A stretch of 64,000 bases of DNA from Larimichthys crocea (taxonomy: Eukaryota; Chordata; Actinopteri; Sciaenidae): contig NC_040019.1 in assembly GCF_000972845.2 (NCBI RefSeq), forward strand, positions 9,987,868 through 10,051,867, written 5' to 3'. This document shows positions 1 to 11,608 of this stretch, in pieces. Under the pieces are notes generated by a model. It was not told the origin of the DNA. It was given only the letters and a program-made list of their open reading frames with translations, and made no database searches. Position 1 is the stretch's first letter. Each line of letters begins with the position of its first letter. A program made the translations under genes and the position numbers.

Positions 1-1650
1 AAGTAATGGTCACATTTATGCATTTTACAGAATGGTCATCAATATTGCAAGATGTAGCTTTCCAGTACATTTATTCATTAGAGTGGGTCTAAGATAAACA
101 GTTCCATCTGCTTCAGTTTCTTTCACTCAACATCTGCTTGCTTGTTTCATCTTCAATGGACATTCCATGTGGGATTTGGCAGGGTTCAGTTTTAGTTCTT
201 GCTTTTTGGAGATATTTAATCCCAGTTCACTCCCCTTTGAACTGAGTAAAAAGAGAGAAGATTTTAACTTTGGGATCTGGTTTCATCATAATTCTATAAT
301 CTTTCCAACTCCTTTCAAAGCACATACATCTTTAATAACTGTAAGTCACGTATAAGAGGCCCTCAAGCTTTGTACACATTGCACAACAGACTTTGATTCA
401 GTGTTGATTTCATTAACAAAAAACGTGATAAAAAAATGTAAATTAATGACCTGTTTTTCCCATGACTATAGCAAGACTCTGACTTGCTGAAAATAGATCT
501 TTGATAATAGAAAATATGACAAAATGTTTTGTTGTGGTTGATAATAAAAGATAAAATGTTAGTAGTGGGCTATTAAATATTTTCCCCTTGAAAAATAAGA
601 GACCTGACCCACAAACCACCAACTGTTTGTATTATAGTAGCACAATTGTCAGGACTGAGTGCTGTGGTGCTCTCTAAGGGCCTGATCCTGCTGCTGGGAG
701 CGGCTAAGAGTGCTCTCTTTCTCACCCGCACAATGTAAAGTGAGAAGATCTAGGCTAAATAAACACACTAATTGTTCCAAATGTGTTCTTTATGGTTGAA
801 TAGCATTTAAGAAACTAACCCCTCATTAAGGACATGAACTTCATTTTTCCTCTCCCTCTCTCTCTTGAAGTGAATTTGAACAAAATGTCTATAGACTGAT
901 CTTTTTTTTAATCTTGTGTTGAGCTACGCTGTGTAGAAAAAGAGTCACAGTTCCTGCATTTAACCTATTCCGACACGCTTCAAACACCGACCAGCTGAGC
1001 TAACCACTGGATGTGATAGTTGCTGGATTGCACAGCACCCCACATGTGTGTTTGAAAGAGAGTGACAAAGAGAAGAGGAGGAGCAGGGGAAAGGTGGACG
1101 ACCGCACGCAACGTTTCTGCAAGTTATTAATAAATGATTCCAAAAACTACTTTGCCACTTTACCCGCTCACCCAATCACATAATATTTTCCAGTTGACGC
1201 AAACCCGCCGCCACATCACTATTACAGTAAAGTATGTTGCTTTACAAATTTCAACACTTAATGCCATCACTTTCCTTATTGCAAGACTGATTAGCCTAAT
1301 GAAATTAGCTTAATGACAGAAAACATTTTTAACAAAAATTGACTCAAGTGTAACGGCTTTTCTGAAACAAACCGCAACTGATCCAAAAAGCTTCTGTTGT
1401 GTTTGACTCATGGTGAACTAAAAATGAGATTAGCTCTAACAAGCCTTTTCGTCAGACTAAATCTAAAATAGCTGCAAATTATATTACTTCTTTGACTGTT
1501 GCTATGATGCAATCATTACATGCTCTGCATGCACGCTGTATTTGTTAGCTTAATTATTGTCATATATGGAGAACTTCAAACATTTATCAAAACATAAAAG
1601 ACTCTTTAGAGGCTAAGAAATAAAAGCGACACTTGCAGGCCTGGAATATA
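1..1650. other. Non-coding stretch, nothing recognised
   Basis: AT-rich sequence with only short chance open frames. The frame at 960-1175 on the minus strand has no splice or poly(A) context and shows no family resemblance. No repeat family was recognised. Confidence 0.6.
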
Positions 1651-1654
1651 ATAT

Positions 1655-1660
1655 TTTATT
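1655..1660 (-). terminator. AATAAA poly(A) signal after the small frame
   Basis: TTTATT on the plus strand gives AATAAA on the minus strand, 11 bases beyond the stop at 1671. The surroundings are T-rich, so a chance match is quite possible. Confidence 0.3.
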
Positions 1661-1670
1661 TATTATTTTT

Positions 1671-1898
1671 TTAATCATATTCTTCATCCTGAGGCAAATC
1701 TATCTCATATTCAATAATGTCCAGAACAATATAACAGCCTTCAGGTGTGAATTTTCCTTTCAAACACAAGCAGTCATGAAAATCTAAGTACAGCAGTGAA
1801 TCCACATCAGTTTTAAAGAGAGAGGTCATTGAGAAACTCACTGCTGTGCATACATGTACATTTTTTTCTTTTCTTTTCTTAACACCAGTTGAAGACAT
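1671..1898 (-). CDS. Small uncharacterised protein or terminal exon (75 codons)
   Basis: I do not recognise this protein. The frame begins MSSTGVKKRKEK, a basic amino end, and finishes with the acidic tail DLPQDEEYD before a TAA stop; the middle is hydrophobic with three cysteines. Seen directly: AATAAA on the same strand 11 bases past the stop (1655-1660), and a close match to the RFX X-box (GTCGCTATGGTAAC) at 1916-1929, 18 bases before the ATG. Start, stop, poly(A) signal and upstream motif in under 280 bases is more order than most frames in this window show. It could instead be the last exon of a longer minus-strand gene whose 5' exon lies near 9.8 kb, or a chance frame. There is no membrane segment or signal peptide. 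If RFX control is real, a ciliary role would be the usual reading, but that is inference. Confidence 0.3.
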   Translation of the reverse strand: MSSTGVKKRKEKNVHVCTAVSFSMTSLFKTDVDSLLYLDFHDCLCLKGKFTPEGCYIVLDIIEYEIDLPQDEEYD

Positions 1899-1915
1899 GA
1901 TACAAGGTTAGAAGA

Positions 1916-1929
1916 GTTACCATAGCGAC
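1916..1929 (-). promoter_or_regulatory. RFX X-box-like site
   Basis: The minus strand reads GTCGCTATGGTAAC, which fits the two-half-site RFX consensus (GTYNCY AT RGNAAC). It sits directly upstream of the small frame at 1671-1898. Such sites commonly precede ciliary genes, but single matches also occur by chance, and this one lies unusually close to the ATG. Confidence 0.35.
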
Positions 1930-2746
1930 AGCCCCTGAAGGCAATGTCAAATGATCACAAATATGCATGGATCTGTAGTCAATCAATGTTCCCCGGGCTA
2001 CATGTGACAGGATGCAGTGCTTAAGCAGTAAAAGTCACATACTAAGAATGCAAATGTGCTAATGGTCCATCCATCGGGACATGTAGGACTGACATTAGTG
2101 AACATGAAGGATCTATGTTTAGAATTCTAATTAATATACATGTCTGCTGTCGTGGCAGATTTTCAGCCTCGGCCACTTAAAAGATGCTCAAAGACACACA
2201 CATACAGTATACAGGCACAGGCAAGGTCAGGTACATAAAATCTATAGGTTGGTGCTTCTGGGAAAGTGCTGTGTCAGGTCATTCATGTGCTACTTCTGGA
2301 GTCACGAGCACAATGCCTTTTACAGCAATAAAGTTCTTTACAGAAAGAGAATGCTGCACTAATCAACTGTTTCTCCTACAAATGATGTCCACTTTATGTC
2401 TATGATGTCAGAAAATACAGAAAACATGATTTGTTTATCCCACAATATCCACTCATGCACCTGAACAAGTTGAAAGTTATACAAAAAAGTGTGTGAGTGT
2501 TTAGACTTGAGTTGGGATATATTTCAATTATTAAAATTTTGTGAAATTAACACTTTAAAGTGCAACTGCTGCATTATATATCTAACTTTCTTCAATCTCT
2601 ATCTATCTACAGTAAATTATTCAGATATAACATATATATAAGACTAAATTACTAAATTATTATTAAACTATATATTCAAACAAAAAAACTAATTATCATT
2701 ATTATTGTAATATATTTAATAGGTATAATCTTTTGACATTTACCAC
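1930..2746. other. Non-coding, nothing recognised
   Basis: AT-rich sequence. The plus-strand frame at 2184-2405 lacks any supporting context. Short TCTA runs occur near 2590. Confidence 0.6.
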
Positions 2747-2836
2747 CACAAACTCTTAAACAGTTTGTAATAGCATGCAGACCTGGCAGTCACAAACTCT
2801 TAAACAGTTTGTAATAGCATGCAGACCTGGCAGTCA
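2747..2836. repeat. Perfect two-copy tandem duplication, 44-bp unit
   Basis: The unit beginning CACAAACTCTTAAACAG occurs at 2747 and again, identical, at 2791, ending at 2836. Exact identity implies a recent event or an assembly duplication. Each unit contains TAAACAGTTTG and the palindrome GCATGC. Confidence 0.95.
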
Positions 2837-5353
2837 AAATTAACAACATTCGGGCAAAGACGCAACATTTTGATGCAGCCAGATGTTTTATTTTTTTATT
2901 TTTTTTAAAAAGGACAATCCTCTCTGTAGCCATGGAGTTTAGAAACTAAATGTGGCCAGCATTGGTACTGAATGTTTGGTTGGTGATGTCTTGTACTGAT
3001 GAATTGCCAGTCTTTAATGGGGTTGCGCTTGCGGAAGGTGTGCTGACTAGATTCTAGTATTGTTCTTGTTCTGTTGTTTGTTTCAGGGTAGTTGTTATTT
3101 GGTGTTTCTTTGGGTGTGTATCCAATTTTTATTAGTATTAGTTTTAATTTATATACTACCACTGACACTAATCGATATCTTTTTCTCCCCTCTCTGTAAC
3201 CTGCACATCACTAGTTGGCCTCCACCCAGAGAGCTGAATATGAGCTTTTAGCTCTATCTGGCACTACATATATATTATGCATTGTCCCAGCTAGACAAAT
3301 CATAAAAAATACATAAAATTTATGTACAGAGGTGCACGTCTCAAAGAGGCTTTAGACAGTAATCTAAATCATAGTATTCACAATCAACATAAAACCCAGT
3401 TTGTGGGAAAGGAAAGTAAATTTCCATAATTTGTGGACGCAGTTTGTAATCAGTGCCAGGGTACGTATTCATTTCACAATTAGATTACAAGTGAGGCCAC
3501 AAATTGGCGATAACAGACACAATAAAATCAGTATACCCATGCTGATCCAATAGCAACATAACAGCAATAGGAGTAGATAAGAAAGCTAAAATCGTTGAGT
3601 TAATGTTTTTATCCCTATGGCAGCTTATCCAGATTTACAGCACATCATAATATTATCCTTCACTCTGCTCAGGATATTCATAACTGATCAGTCATTTGCT
3701 GCATTGTAGGCTTCCACTGCCCTGATCTGCAATATAGGTCAGTGATACTGAGAGCCACAAGCTTGAGCCAACAGTGCATTGACTCACAAGCATCTCATCA
3801 GTCATGGGTCAGTCTATGAATCTACCCCATCTACCAAATGACTGCTCCTGTTTAATTTCTCAAAACATGTTGAGAATTTCTGACAATGGAAGCTTCTCAT
3901 ATCCATCCAGGCATCATATCATTAATTTCAGACAATTTTAAATGTTTCAGCAAATGTTTCTCTATTCTTAAAGAATAATTGGGGGTTACCTAGAATGCTG
4001 CAGTTGGGAGTGCTTCTCGTTTGCTAGTCAGCACACGAAGGATTGGAAAAGATTAAAACCTTTCTGTTAGACGGCTAATTAAATTTTTTCAGAAAGATAA
4101 CGTTCCCATGATTGCACACATCTCAAAATTAGTCTTTTTTTTAAACAGACAGCCACTTAGCTGAGACATAAGTAATGCTTTGGATTTGTTTAGAAACTTT
4201 AACAGCAGGATTAGACCATTTTAATGCATTCCTTAAGAGATGCACGTTGAAAATTAAGTTACATATCTAATTGAGTTGTAAGAAAATGAAATGGATTTCA
4301 CCATTTGCGAGTTTCAGTTATGAATCCTGCTTAGCGAGATTATAAACCTTCATGTTCATTATTCCTTGAACAATTGCTGGGACAAACTTCTGGCTCCAGT
4401 CCACTTCAATATAACCATAGATTTGGTCATTTTATTGCCAATCAAATCTGATCCTCTCATTCCAATTAAAAGCTTATGGTGTGCTCCACTGACACACTTC
4501 ACACTGACAGGATCAACTGGTTTTTAAAACTAAACTGGCTCAATTGGACAGTTTTGTCTGTCCATAATGACCCAAATGAATTATAAAAGATGAAGATTCA
4601 CACAGTACAATTATATGAATTATTTAGTTTCTTGCCTTATTTGCCTTTTCCCATTATGCCCTGAAGGCAGCACTCAGTAGGTGAGTGAGCATATTTACAT
4701 GCATAAAATAATGTACTGATGACTGAGATTTGTAACTAAGGCAGATGTGACAGAGTTATGTGATAGAACAATGTCCTTCCACTACCCAACTTAAAACTTT
4801 GGGAAGAGAGAAAGGGATAACGTGATATTGATGCACCTCTGGAAACACAATGTTTTTGATGAGAATACAGGGTTACTATACAGAAAATAGTCTGTGGATC
4901 TGTGTGAGCTATTGTTTTCCACGTGTAGCCTGGAAATCACTGTCAGTGCAGTGGCAACTGTATTGTAGAACGCCGGAAGCTGTGAATAACACAAAAACAC
5001 CGAGCCAGAAGGCATGAGGATAGAAAGAAATTACTCTCACAAGGTTGCCCAGAGTGGATTGGTATGTATGTCTGTTTTGAAAGGTTGCGTTTTGATTCTG
5101 CAATTCTGCAGTAATTCTGATCAAATTCTGCTAAAAGTAAGAAAAAAGTTTAAAGTAAGTAAAGTAAGTAATTTTCTTTAACCTCTCTATGGCATCATGA
5201 GCTGAGTATATGGCCAAGGAGGCACCTAATTTATAATGTTCCTTGGCCAATGCATTGTAGTGACATTTGTAGTGAAATGTTGTGGTGTTAGATTGATGTG
5301 CTGGGTTAAACCAAGCCATTTAAGTGGCCTAACCAGAAACAGACAATTGATAA
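2837..5353. other. Non-coding, nothing recognised
   Basis: AT-rich single-copy-looking sequence. Overlapping short frames near 2905-3250 and 4790-5320 on both strands have no splice, promoter or poly(A) context. Confidence 0.55.
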
Positions 5354-5383
5354 TTGACATTTTTTGGCCACATGGGGGCATTA
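5354..5383 (+). promoter_or_regulatory. CTCF-like motif within a shared repeat core
   Basis: TTTTTGGCCACATGGGGGCA resembles the CTCF core CCACNAGGGGGC with one or two mismatches. An almost identical string occurs at 22851-22876, so it may belong to an interspersed repeat rather than being an independent site. Confidence 0.3.
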
Positions 5384-8300
5384 AAACAAGCTGCCATTCA
5401 TGCTGGACAGGTAGCATACAGTGGGTTTATGTTCTTTTCTTTTTGAAAAACAGCTGCGTGCCGCATCTGCGATGCATCTGCAAGTTGCCCTAAAACCAAA
5501 ACAATAAGCCCTGTGACTGGTGGTAATTCTCTGTGGATCCATCAAAACTAGCAACACCTTTCTCATTATACTTAGTCATTTGATCCATTGTTAATGTAGA
5601 AATATTGATTAAAGGAACTTTAACAATACTTTAAGCGAGATTTAGTCGTCAAATGGTGGGTTAAGGTTAGGGTTTGTGGTATTGTAGCATATAACACCAA
5701 AAAACGGAACAGTACAAAAACATATAGTAGTTCTGTAGATATGTCCTGTTCCCCTAAATGTATTCATACCTTGGCTTCCCACAAAATTACCAAACCGATG
5801 AAGGTGGGAAATAAAATCTCCACAAGAAAATTGACAAATCCTGGTCATCTCCATACAAATTAGGGCCTTAAGATATTTTACCACTGAGAAGACTGTTATA
5901 AAAAAAAAAAAATACCTCAGACACAACTTCCAGACTGAAGTACATCAAATCATATTACTGGAGGGAACATGGGAAGCAATAGTGAAGCAAATTAAGTTAG
6001 AGTTTCTACTGTATATGTAATCGCCGGACAGTGCAGACCTCTGTTGTTCAGTGATGTGAAAGACCACAGCAGATCAAAACATCTCTCACCCTCTCCTACT
6101 CGGCAACACAGGGCAGAAAATTGTACAACCAGAGCTATCAGCAAGCCAGCAAAGACCAAGACTAAGGCGGTATCAAGCAAGATAAATTACTGTAGTTATT
6201 ACTATGTTGTCAGAGATATCATATTTTTAAGGAGTAATAACCGAGCTCCTTGGCAGAGCTTAATGACTCAGGGGTCAGGTTTGTAGAGATTCAATTCAGC
6301 ATCACATTTCTATCTGGCATCTCCTACCTGGCAACCACCAAATGTTAGGTCATGATGCATAGTTTGCAGAGGACTGTGTGGGTTAAACAAATATGCAAAG
6401 TATGCTTTTGCATATTTGAAAGCAGAAATCTTCATGAACGAGTATATGAGGAGGGCTTTTTTCTTTTTTTCTTGGTTTTACTGACATTTGGCACTGCTGA
6501 TGCATACTAGTGAAATTATGCCAGTCATACATAACATCAAGGTCATCAGCTGATGTTTTCTTTTGGGTGACCAATAACAACAAAATATATTATATATTGC
6601 AAATTAGCATTCCAGTGCAAAATTCTATGCCTGCAGCTCCTGCAAATAAATTTAATATTTAATGATTGTTTTACGTAACATCAAGTTCATCTGCAGGAAA
6701 AGCAAGTCACAATAGGCTTTGCCTTCAGGAACTGAAAATGCATATGTATATTTGTCTGATGAATAATAGATTTCTGCTTGCTTGCAAACTTTTGATGTGC
6801 AATTTATGTCTTGATTGTATGATAAAAATGGTGCTCATGTTTTGCTGAACAAACATTCAGACTGTGGTCTCCTACTGTGAAGAGAAAGAGGGAGATGCAG
6901 AGAGACCGGACAGAGACCACTGCATACAAATGAAGCGTGTGAACTGAATGCTTAAACAGTTTATTAACAATAAAAACGGTCAGTGTTGTGAGGATGTTGA
7001 GGATTTTCCAACCCTGTTTTCGGCTCCCCTGAGGCGTCACACAAATTTCTGTGGCTCCGGTAACTGGCAAAGATAGGGAAAGGCAATAGATCCAAGTTAT
7101 GAATTTCAAAATTATGGTTGTCTTTGTGTATAATAAGTCCTTGTTTTTGCTACAGTGAACTGTGCATGGGAGTGTCACTCTACATAAATGTTCGGATGAA
7201 GTTTTTTTTTTTTTCTTTTTTAAATGCCATTGAAAAAATTGATCTAAATTCCCTTCTGGAACTGTTAATCAAGGCTTAACAGGGTTTAAATTTTATGGTG
7301 TGCAAGAATGCAATTAACCACTTGTGATGAGCTACCAACCCTTTAATTATGAGCCTGCCGGCTGAAAATTCTTTTTTGAATATCATACTGTACAAGGATT
7401 GTTAGACACATGCGGTCTTACGGGACTGATAGCAGCAGTGCACAGGTCAGACAGCCCTTACTGGAGGTCAAATGATTCAGCTGCCTCTCTAAAATATTGT
7501 AAACTCACCAGCATTTTCTGTGACACTTTGTCACATGTCATTATGTGACCCTGTTGTTTGTTTCCCATAAAAACAGATTTTTTTTTTAAAAAGCCTCTTG
7601 GGAGGCAGCCTTCTGGCCACTACAGCTGCAGCCAGCACCCACATGAAAACAATGTCGTGCCAACGCAAGAATACAAAGAGAGAGACAGAAAGAGAGATGC
7701 CGGTTTCTGCCAGTACAAGGCTAGTACTGTTCTCTGTCTACCACAAAGACAGTTTGCCAATGGTATCTTATAAACAAGACACTACACGGAGCAGCTCTGT
7801 GTGCAAAAGGTGAATGCATTAATTCTGTCATCCAATCCTTCTAATTATGTTTATGGGTGTTTATTTCTTTGACTTTTAAGAAACACCGCCACATGTTTTG
7901 CAGACAATTCATCAGTAAGTTGCAATGCCAAGGTCTGTAAAAGGACCTCTGCTGCTGAATGTTCTCTTTCAGTCCTTGAAAGCATCATCAACACTGGGTC
8001 ATCTAAAGCCATGACACAAATACAGCTTTAAGCTACTGCTGGCATTTTCATTTTGGCAATGTGATGTGGAATGCTTTCCCTCTGAAAATGATTACATGTT
8101 GCCAATGTTTTACTATTGAAAAGGCCACCAGATTGAATGAGGCGTATTGAATAAGGCAGCTTTTCTTCTGCAATTTCCCTGCCAGTGCAATTTTCTGCAC
8201 TGCATTTGGAGAAAAACACAGAACAATATTGCAGAGCGTATTGACTTGCTGTCAATATAATGCTCATTTCAAACATTAAAACTTAAAACTTAAAGTTCAC

Positions 8301-8790
8301 ATCCGGCATGCAGGATTATTCGTAGCCCGGGTGCCACTTTTGCCACCTTTTTTAAAACTTGCTCTTTAAAGGGTAAACTGTGTGTTTCACTCGGATTGTC
8401 CATGGTGGACCATTCATACTTTTTAACATGAGACTGACTGCCAGAAGTGATTTTTTATTTATTTATTTTTTTCCCCAGCAGATACATTTGTCAATACTTT
8501 GTGAGCGCATCTGATTGGGCTCACTTTCCAAAAGCACCAGAGTGACAAACAAAACAAGAATTGCAGTAGCAGTCATGGAAGTGTTGATAATGCTTCCGGA
8601 CCAATTTAAAAACAGAAGCCACTTCTCTAATTTCATAGAGTTGGTATCAGTCTCATGCACAGTTATCTTGCCTTTAGCCACATAATGACACCTTGTGTAA
8701 AAGAGCATGAGCTCCCCTCGCTGTTAGTCAGTGGAACAGCAATCAAAGCAACTTGAGGGATCACGGAACGCCAACTTTGTCTTACTGGTG
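5384..8790. other. Non-coding, nothing recognised
   Basis: The 124-codon minus-strand frame at 6804-7178 is the longest open stretch here. It is rich in L, T, S and H, has no recognisable domain and no splice context, and is treated as chance. Homopolymer runs: T near 7203-7214 and 7570-7579. No repeat family was identified. Confidence 0.5.
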
Positions 8791-8833
8791 ACACACACAC
8801 ACACAGACACATGCACGCGCGCACACACACACC
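8791..8833. repeat. CA/CG-containing microsatellite
   Basis: Interrupted (AC)n with GACAC and CGCGCG interruptions. It drives spurious His/Thr- and Val/Cys-rich frames on both strands between 8660 and 9080. Confidence 0.9.
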
Positions 8834-9316
8834 AAACAAGCATGTTCGTGCTTGCTTGCTTGCATGCACGCGCACTCTCATGCGCTCAGAGCCACGTCCA
8901 ACGCAGACACGTACACATAAACACAGATCCGGTGGACTATCTGCTTTCAGAGAATTCATTACAGGCAGTGATTTATCCCTAACATGGAATCTACAGAAAA
9001 TAATAATAATGACAGGAAGCCTGACCGCAACTCATTCCATATCCAATATCCAGGCTGCGATGACACTCACTTTTAGTTAATGGATAAGGCAGTTTCCTGG
9101 AATTGATGAACATGGATGTTGAAAAAAAAGAAAAAAAAAGAGAGAAATAGCTTGAATACAAATATTGATGTCGACTGCACAGTGATCCGTAGGCCTGCAA
9201 ATACACCTTCACTCTGAATGTTGCCCCTGTAAAGCCATTCATTAAAGCCGCGCGGCACGTCTGCTTAATATGCAAACCCCCTAAAAATCCTGAGATCATT
9301 GTTTCTCCCTCTGTTT

Positions 9317-9356
9317 TTCTTCTTCTCCTTCTTCTTCTTCTTCTTCTTCTTCTTCT
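9317..9356. repeat. (CTT)n polypyrimidine microsatellite
   Basis: A run of CTT/TTC triplets with one CTCC interruption, extended on both sides by T- and C-rich sequence. It borders the CpG-enriched segment. Such mirror-type tracts can form triplex DNA, a known property; nothing here shows that it does. Confidence 0.9.
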
Positions 9357-9410
9357 CTTTTCTCTTTGGCTCCTTTATGTCCGCACTTCTGCAGCATCAC
9401 ATCGGGAAAG

Positions 9411-9575
9411 ATGCTGTCTCACAACGTGCAGAGAGAAATGCATAATCGGGAGAATCAACTCATTTGCATACCGTTTGGAGATGATGGGGGGTTTATAAGA
9501 TTAGAAGACGCGTGTTATTATTTGGAAATAGCCTCGGAACGCACCGTTTCGACATTCAGCCCGGGCGGAGCTTGA
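9411..9575 (+). CDS. Possible small frame in CpG-rich segment (54 codons)
   Basis: ATG-to-TGA frame starting MLSHNVQREMHNRENQ and ending STFSPGGA, not recognised. It is mixed in composition and not low-complexity, and it contains many CpGs. It overlaps the octamer and TATA-like sequence, so if those form a promoter the frame is not translated from it. Could be an upstream frame in a 5' leader or chance. Confidence 0.15.
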   Translation: MLSHNVQREMHNRENQLICIPFGDDGGFIRLEDACYYLEIASERTVSTFSPGGA

Positions 9576-9835
9576 AAGGACTTCGCACGCCGATTATTTA
9601 AAAAAAAAAAAGGTATAGCTTTCACAGTGAGAAGAACAAATTGCCTCCATTCTGAAAAAAGGACGCCACCGGCCACCCGAGTAACATGCTGACCATGCAA
9701 CATCGCCATAATTGTGCCACAATATAGCCCTGCCTACCCGATCACTACCTCGTGGTCAGTGATGGACAGAAAAAAAATATACATAACATACCCTGATATT
9801 ATGTTAGAGGTCCAAGCCGGGATAGCCGTACTTAC

Positions 9836-10300
9836 CTAAAACTGACTCTCCTCTCTTAGCTGTATTTGTGGTCCAAGGTTTGTTAGTTCTCTAGCCAACA
9901 ACTTCTGCTGGAGCATATGTATCCAGTGCTCATGCTGGTGGCTCAGTCGGTGATGTTGGATTGCGGATGATTTGGCAATCCTTTTCATGCTCAAGGGAAA
10001 AAAATCCTTCGTTTCGGCGTGGTCTCGGGCATTGGCGCACAGAGGAATAAAGTAATGAAGTCCGTCAGGAAGGGAAAGGAGGAAAAAAGGGGAGCTCTGG
10101 ATGTGAGATTTATGCCGACGTGTTTGAAACTGTTCTGTTCTCTTTTTTTCCTCTCACCGTAGGAGCCGTTTGCGGGTGGAGAGGTGTGGGATGGATATCT
10201 AGGAAGGGAGGCTGGGATGCACAGACTGAGGGCGAGAAAGGGGAGGTACAAAGAATACAGTCTCATATTGTAGAGGACGGTCATGGCAGACAGTAAGGGG
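9836..10300 (-). other. Candidate minus-strand 5' exon ending in a strong donor
   Basis: The minus strand reads GTCAGTTTTAG|GTAAGTACGG, a near-ideal donor, with the exon's last base at 9836. Upstream on the same strand is CpG-rich sequence. A 50-codon frame (9988 to 9836, starting MKRIAKSSAIQHHR) ends in TAG exactly at the junction, so it would be an upstream frame or a short peptide and not a coding exon read through. The 5' boundary is not determinable from the sequence. A matching downstream exon would lie below 9830, and none is certain; the frame at 1671-1898 is one possibility. Confidence 0.3.
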
Positions 10301-10795
10301 TGGGTCTGGACTGTATGAGGTGGAAGGCAAGGGAACGGAGGGTGGATGAGGATAAGAAGCCCTGTCGTGACTTTTCTCTGCTCATAGGTAACATATTTAC
10401 AGCAAGGCTACGGGTTGACCACCATAGATAGTTTCAGCGTTACTAATTAGTGCGGAAAATTGGAGTGGGAGATCTAAGCATAGGGGAAGATACGCTTCAT
10501 GATTTAATCAGCATGAGAGTTTTTGAGAAAAATCGAAAAACAGCAACAAAGTGAGAAGGCGGTGAGTTGCACAGAAGGTGCCACACTATGCCACGTGTGG
10601 GCTGTGTACTTTGCATAAAACACAACGTGACTGTACAGTATGACTGTGTTAATGTAAACTTGGAATGACTCGCCTTGAAAAAGTCTGGCTTCTGAAAAAT
10701 CCCCCATAGACCAGGCTCCGTGGAGTCTAACTTTATCTGAAAGTGAAACACTGGTAGCTGCAGCACGGCAGCACAGCTGAAACCAGTGTTTATTT

Positions 10796-11605
10796 TGGCC
10801 TGTTTCCATTTTAGTCTTAGTCTAGTCTTTGTATCAAGCTGTCACATTAGTTTTTATTAGTTTTAGTCACGTTCATACTCTTTTTAGTCTGGTCGACTAA
10901 AAGTCTGAGCATTTTAGATTATATTAGTATTAGTACATTATATTATATCAGTATATTAGTCAGAATTATCCATGACTCTTTTCGTCTAGTTTTAGTCGAT
11001 GAAAACTGATGACATTTTAGTCTAGTCTAGTCAATGAAAATTGTATTTCAGTCTGTTTTTAGTAATGCGATTCAATTTAACCCAGTCAATATAGTATAAG
11101 TACCTAGTAGTCTAGATGAAACCAAAAATGTTCTTTTAGCCAAACTAATTTCACAATTCAAACAAGTTGTCTTATTATTATATTACTGTTACCTTAAAGA
11201 CTCAAGAATACATCCATTCCAGACATGTAAGACGCTCTGATTTGAATTTACAACATATTTATTTTACCAACCAAACATGTTAGAAGTACACACACATTTC
11301 TCCCAATGATGAACCCCGGCTGGCCAGCCATTGGCCCCAGTTGTCTGTCGTTAACGCGAACCCACTGCATCTTCTAAAAAATGCCACGAGTGGGGGTCGA
11401 GAAAGTGACGTCGACTGCGACTGCGCAGCGCAACCTGATGCAGCCCCCGGAGTGAGACACAGGAAACAGAAATACTGCAAAATAATAATAACAACGAGAT
11501 GAAATAATGTTATAACATTTTGTGTCGTCTGGTTTTAGTCAACGAAAATGAAGAGACATTTTAGCAGAGTTTTTATTTTGTAAACCACATTTAGTCTGGT
11601 TTTTA
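10796..11605. mobile_element. Diverged TTTAGTC-rich interspersed element
   Basis: At least seven TTTAGTC words, often as TTTAGTCGA or TTTAGTCTAGTC, are spread through both ends, with related GTCAACGAAAA words. I associate this with an abundant fish non-autonomous DNA-transposon type, from memory. The interior (about 11310-11460) is distinctly GC- and CpG-rich (GTGACGTCGACTGCG). Ends are vague, and no target-site duplication was established. Confidence 0.5.
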
Positions 11606-11608
11606 TTC

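Larger units (their letters stand above)
9170..10500. promoter_or_regulatory. CpG-enriched segment, candidate promoter or 5' exon region
   Basis: By eye there are about fifty CpG dinucleotides in roughly 1.3 kb, while flanking stretches of the same length hold only a handful. The segment carries a (CTT)n tract at its left edge, an octamer ATTTGCAT at 9462-9469 with TTTATAAG some 25 bases downstream, and a strong minus-strand splice donor after 9836. Together these suggest a transcription start region, possibly for a minus-strand transcript. No LINE or SINE was recognised inside it, so repeat-derived CpG is not the obvious explanation. Confidence 0.4.

Noticed and set aside
6804..7178. 124-codon minus-strand frame
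   Set aside because: Hydrophobic and Ser/His-rich with no domain or gene signals; consistent with chance in AT-rich DNA.
8663..9080. Overlapping frames on both strands around the CA/CG repeat
   Set aside because: Translations are dominated by the microsatellite (THTHT, VCVCV patterns).
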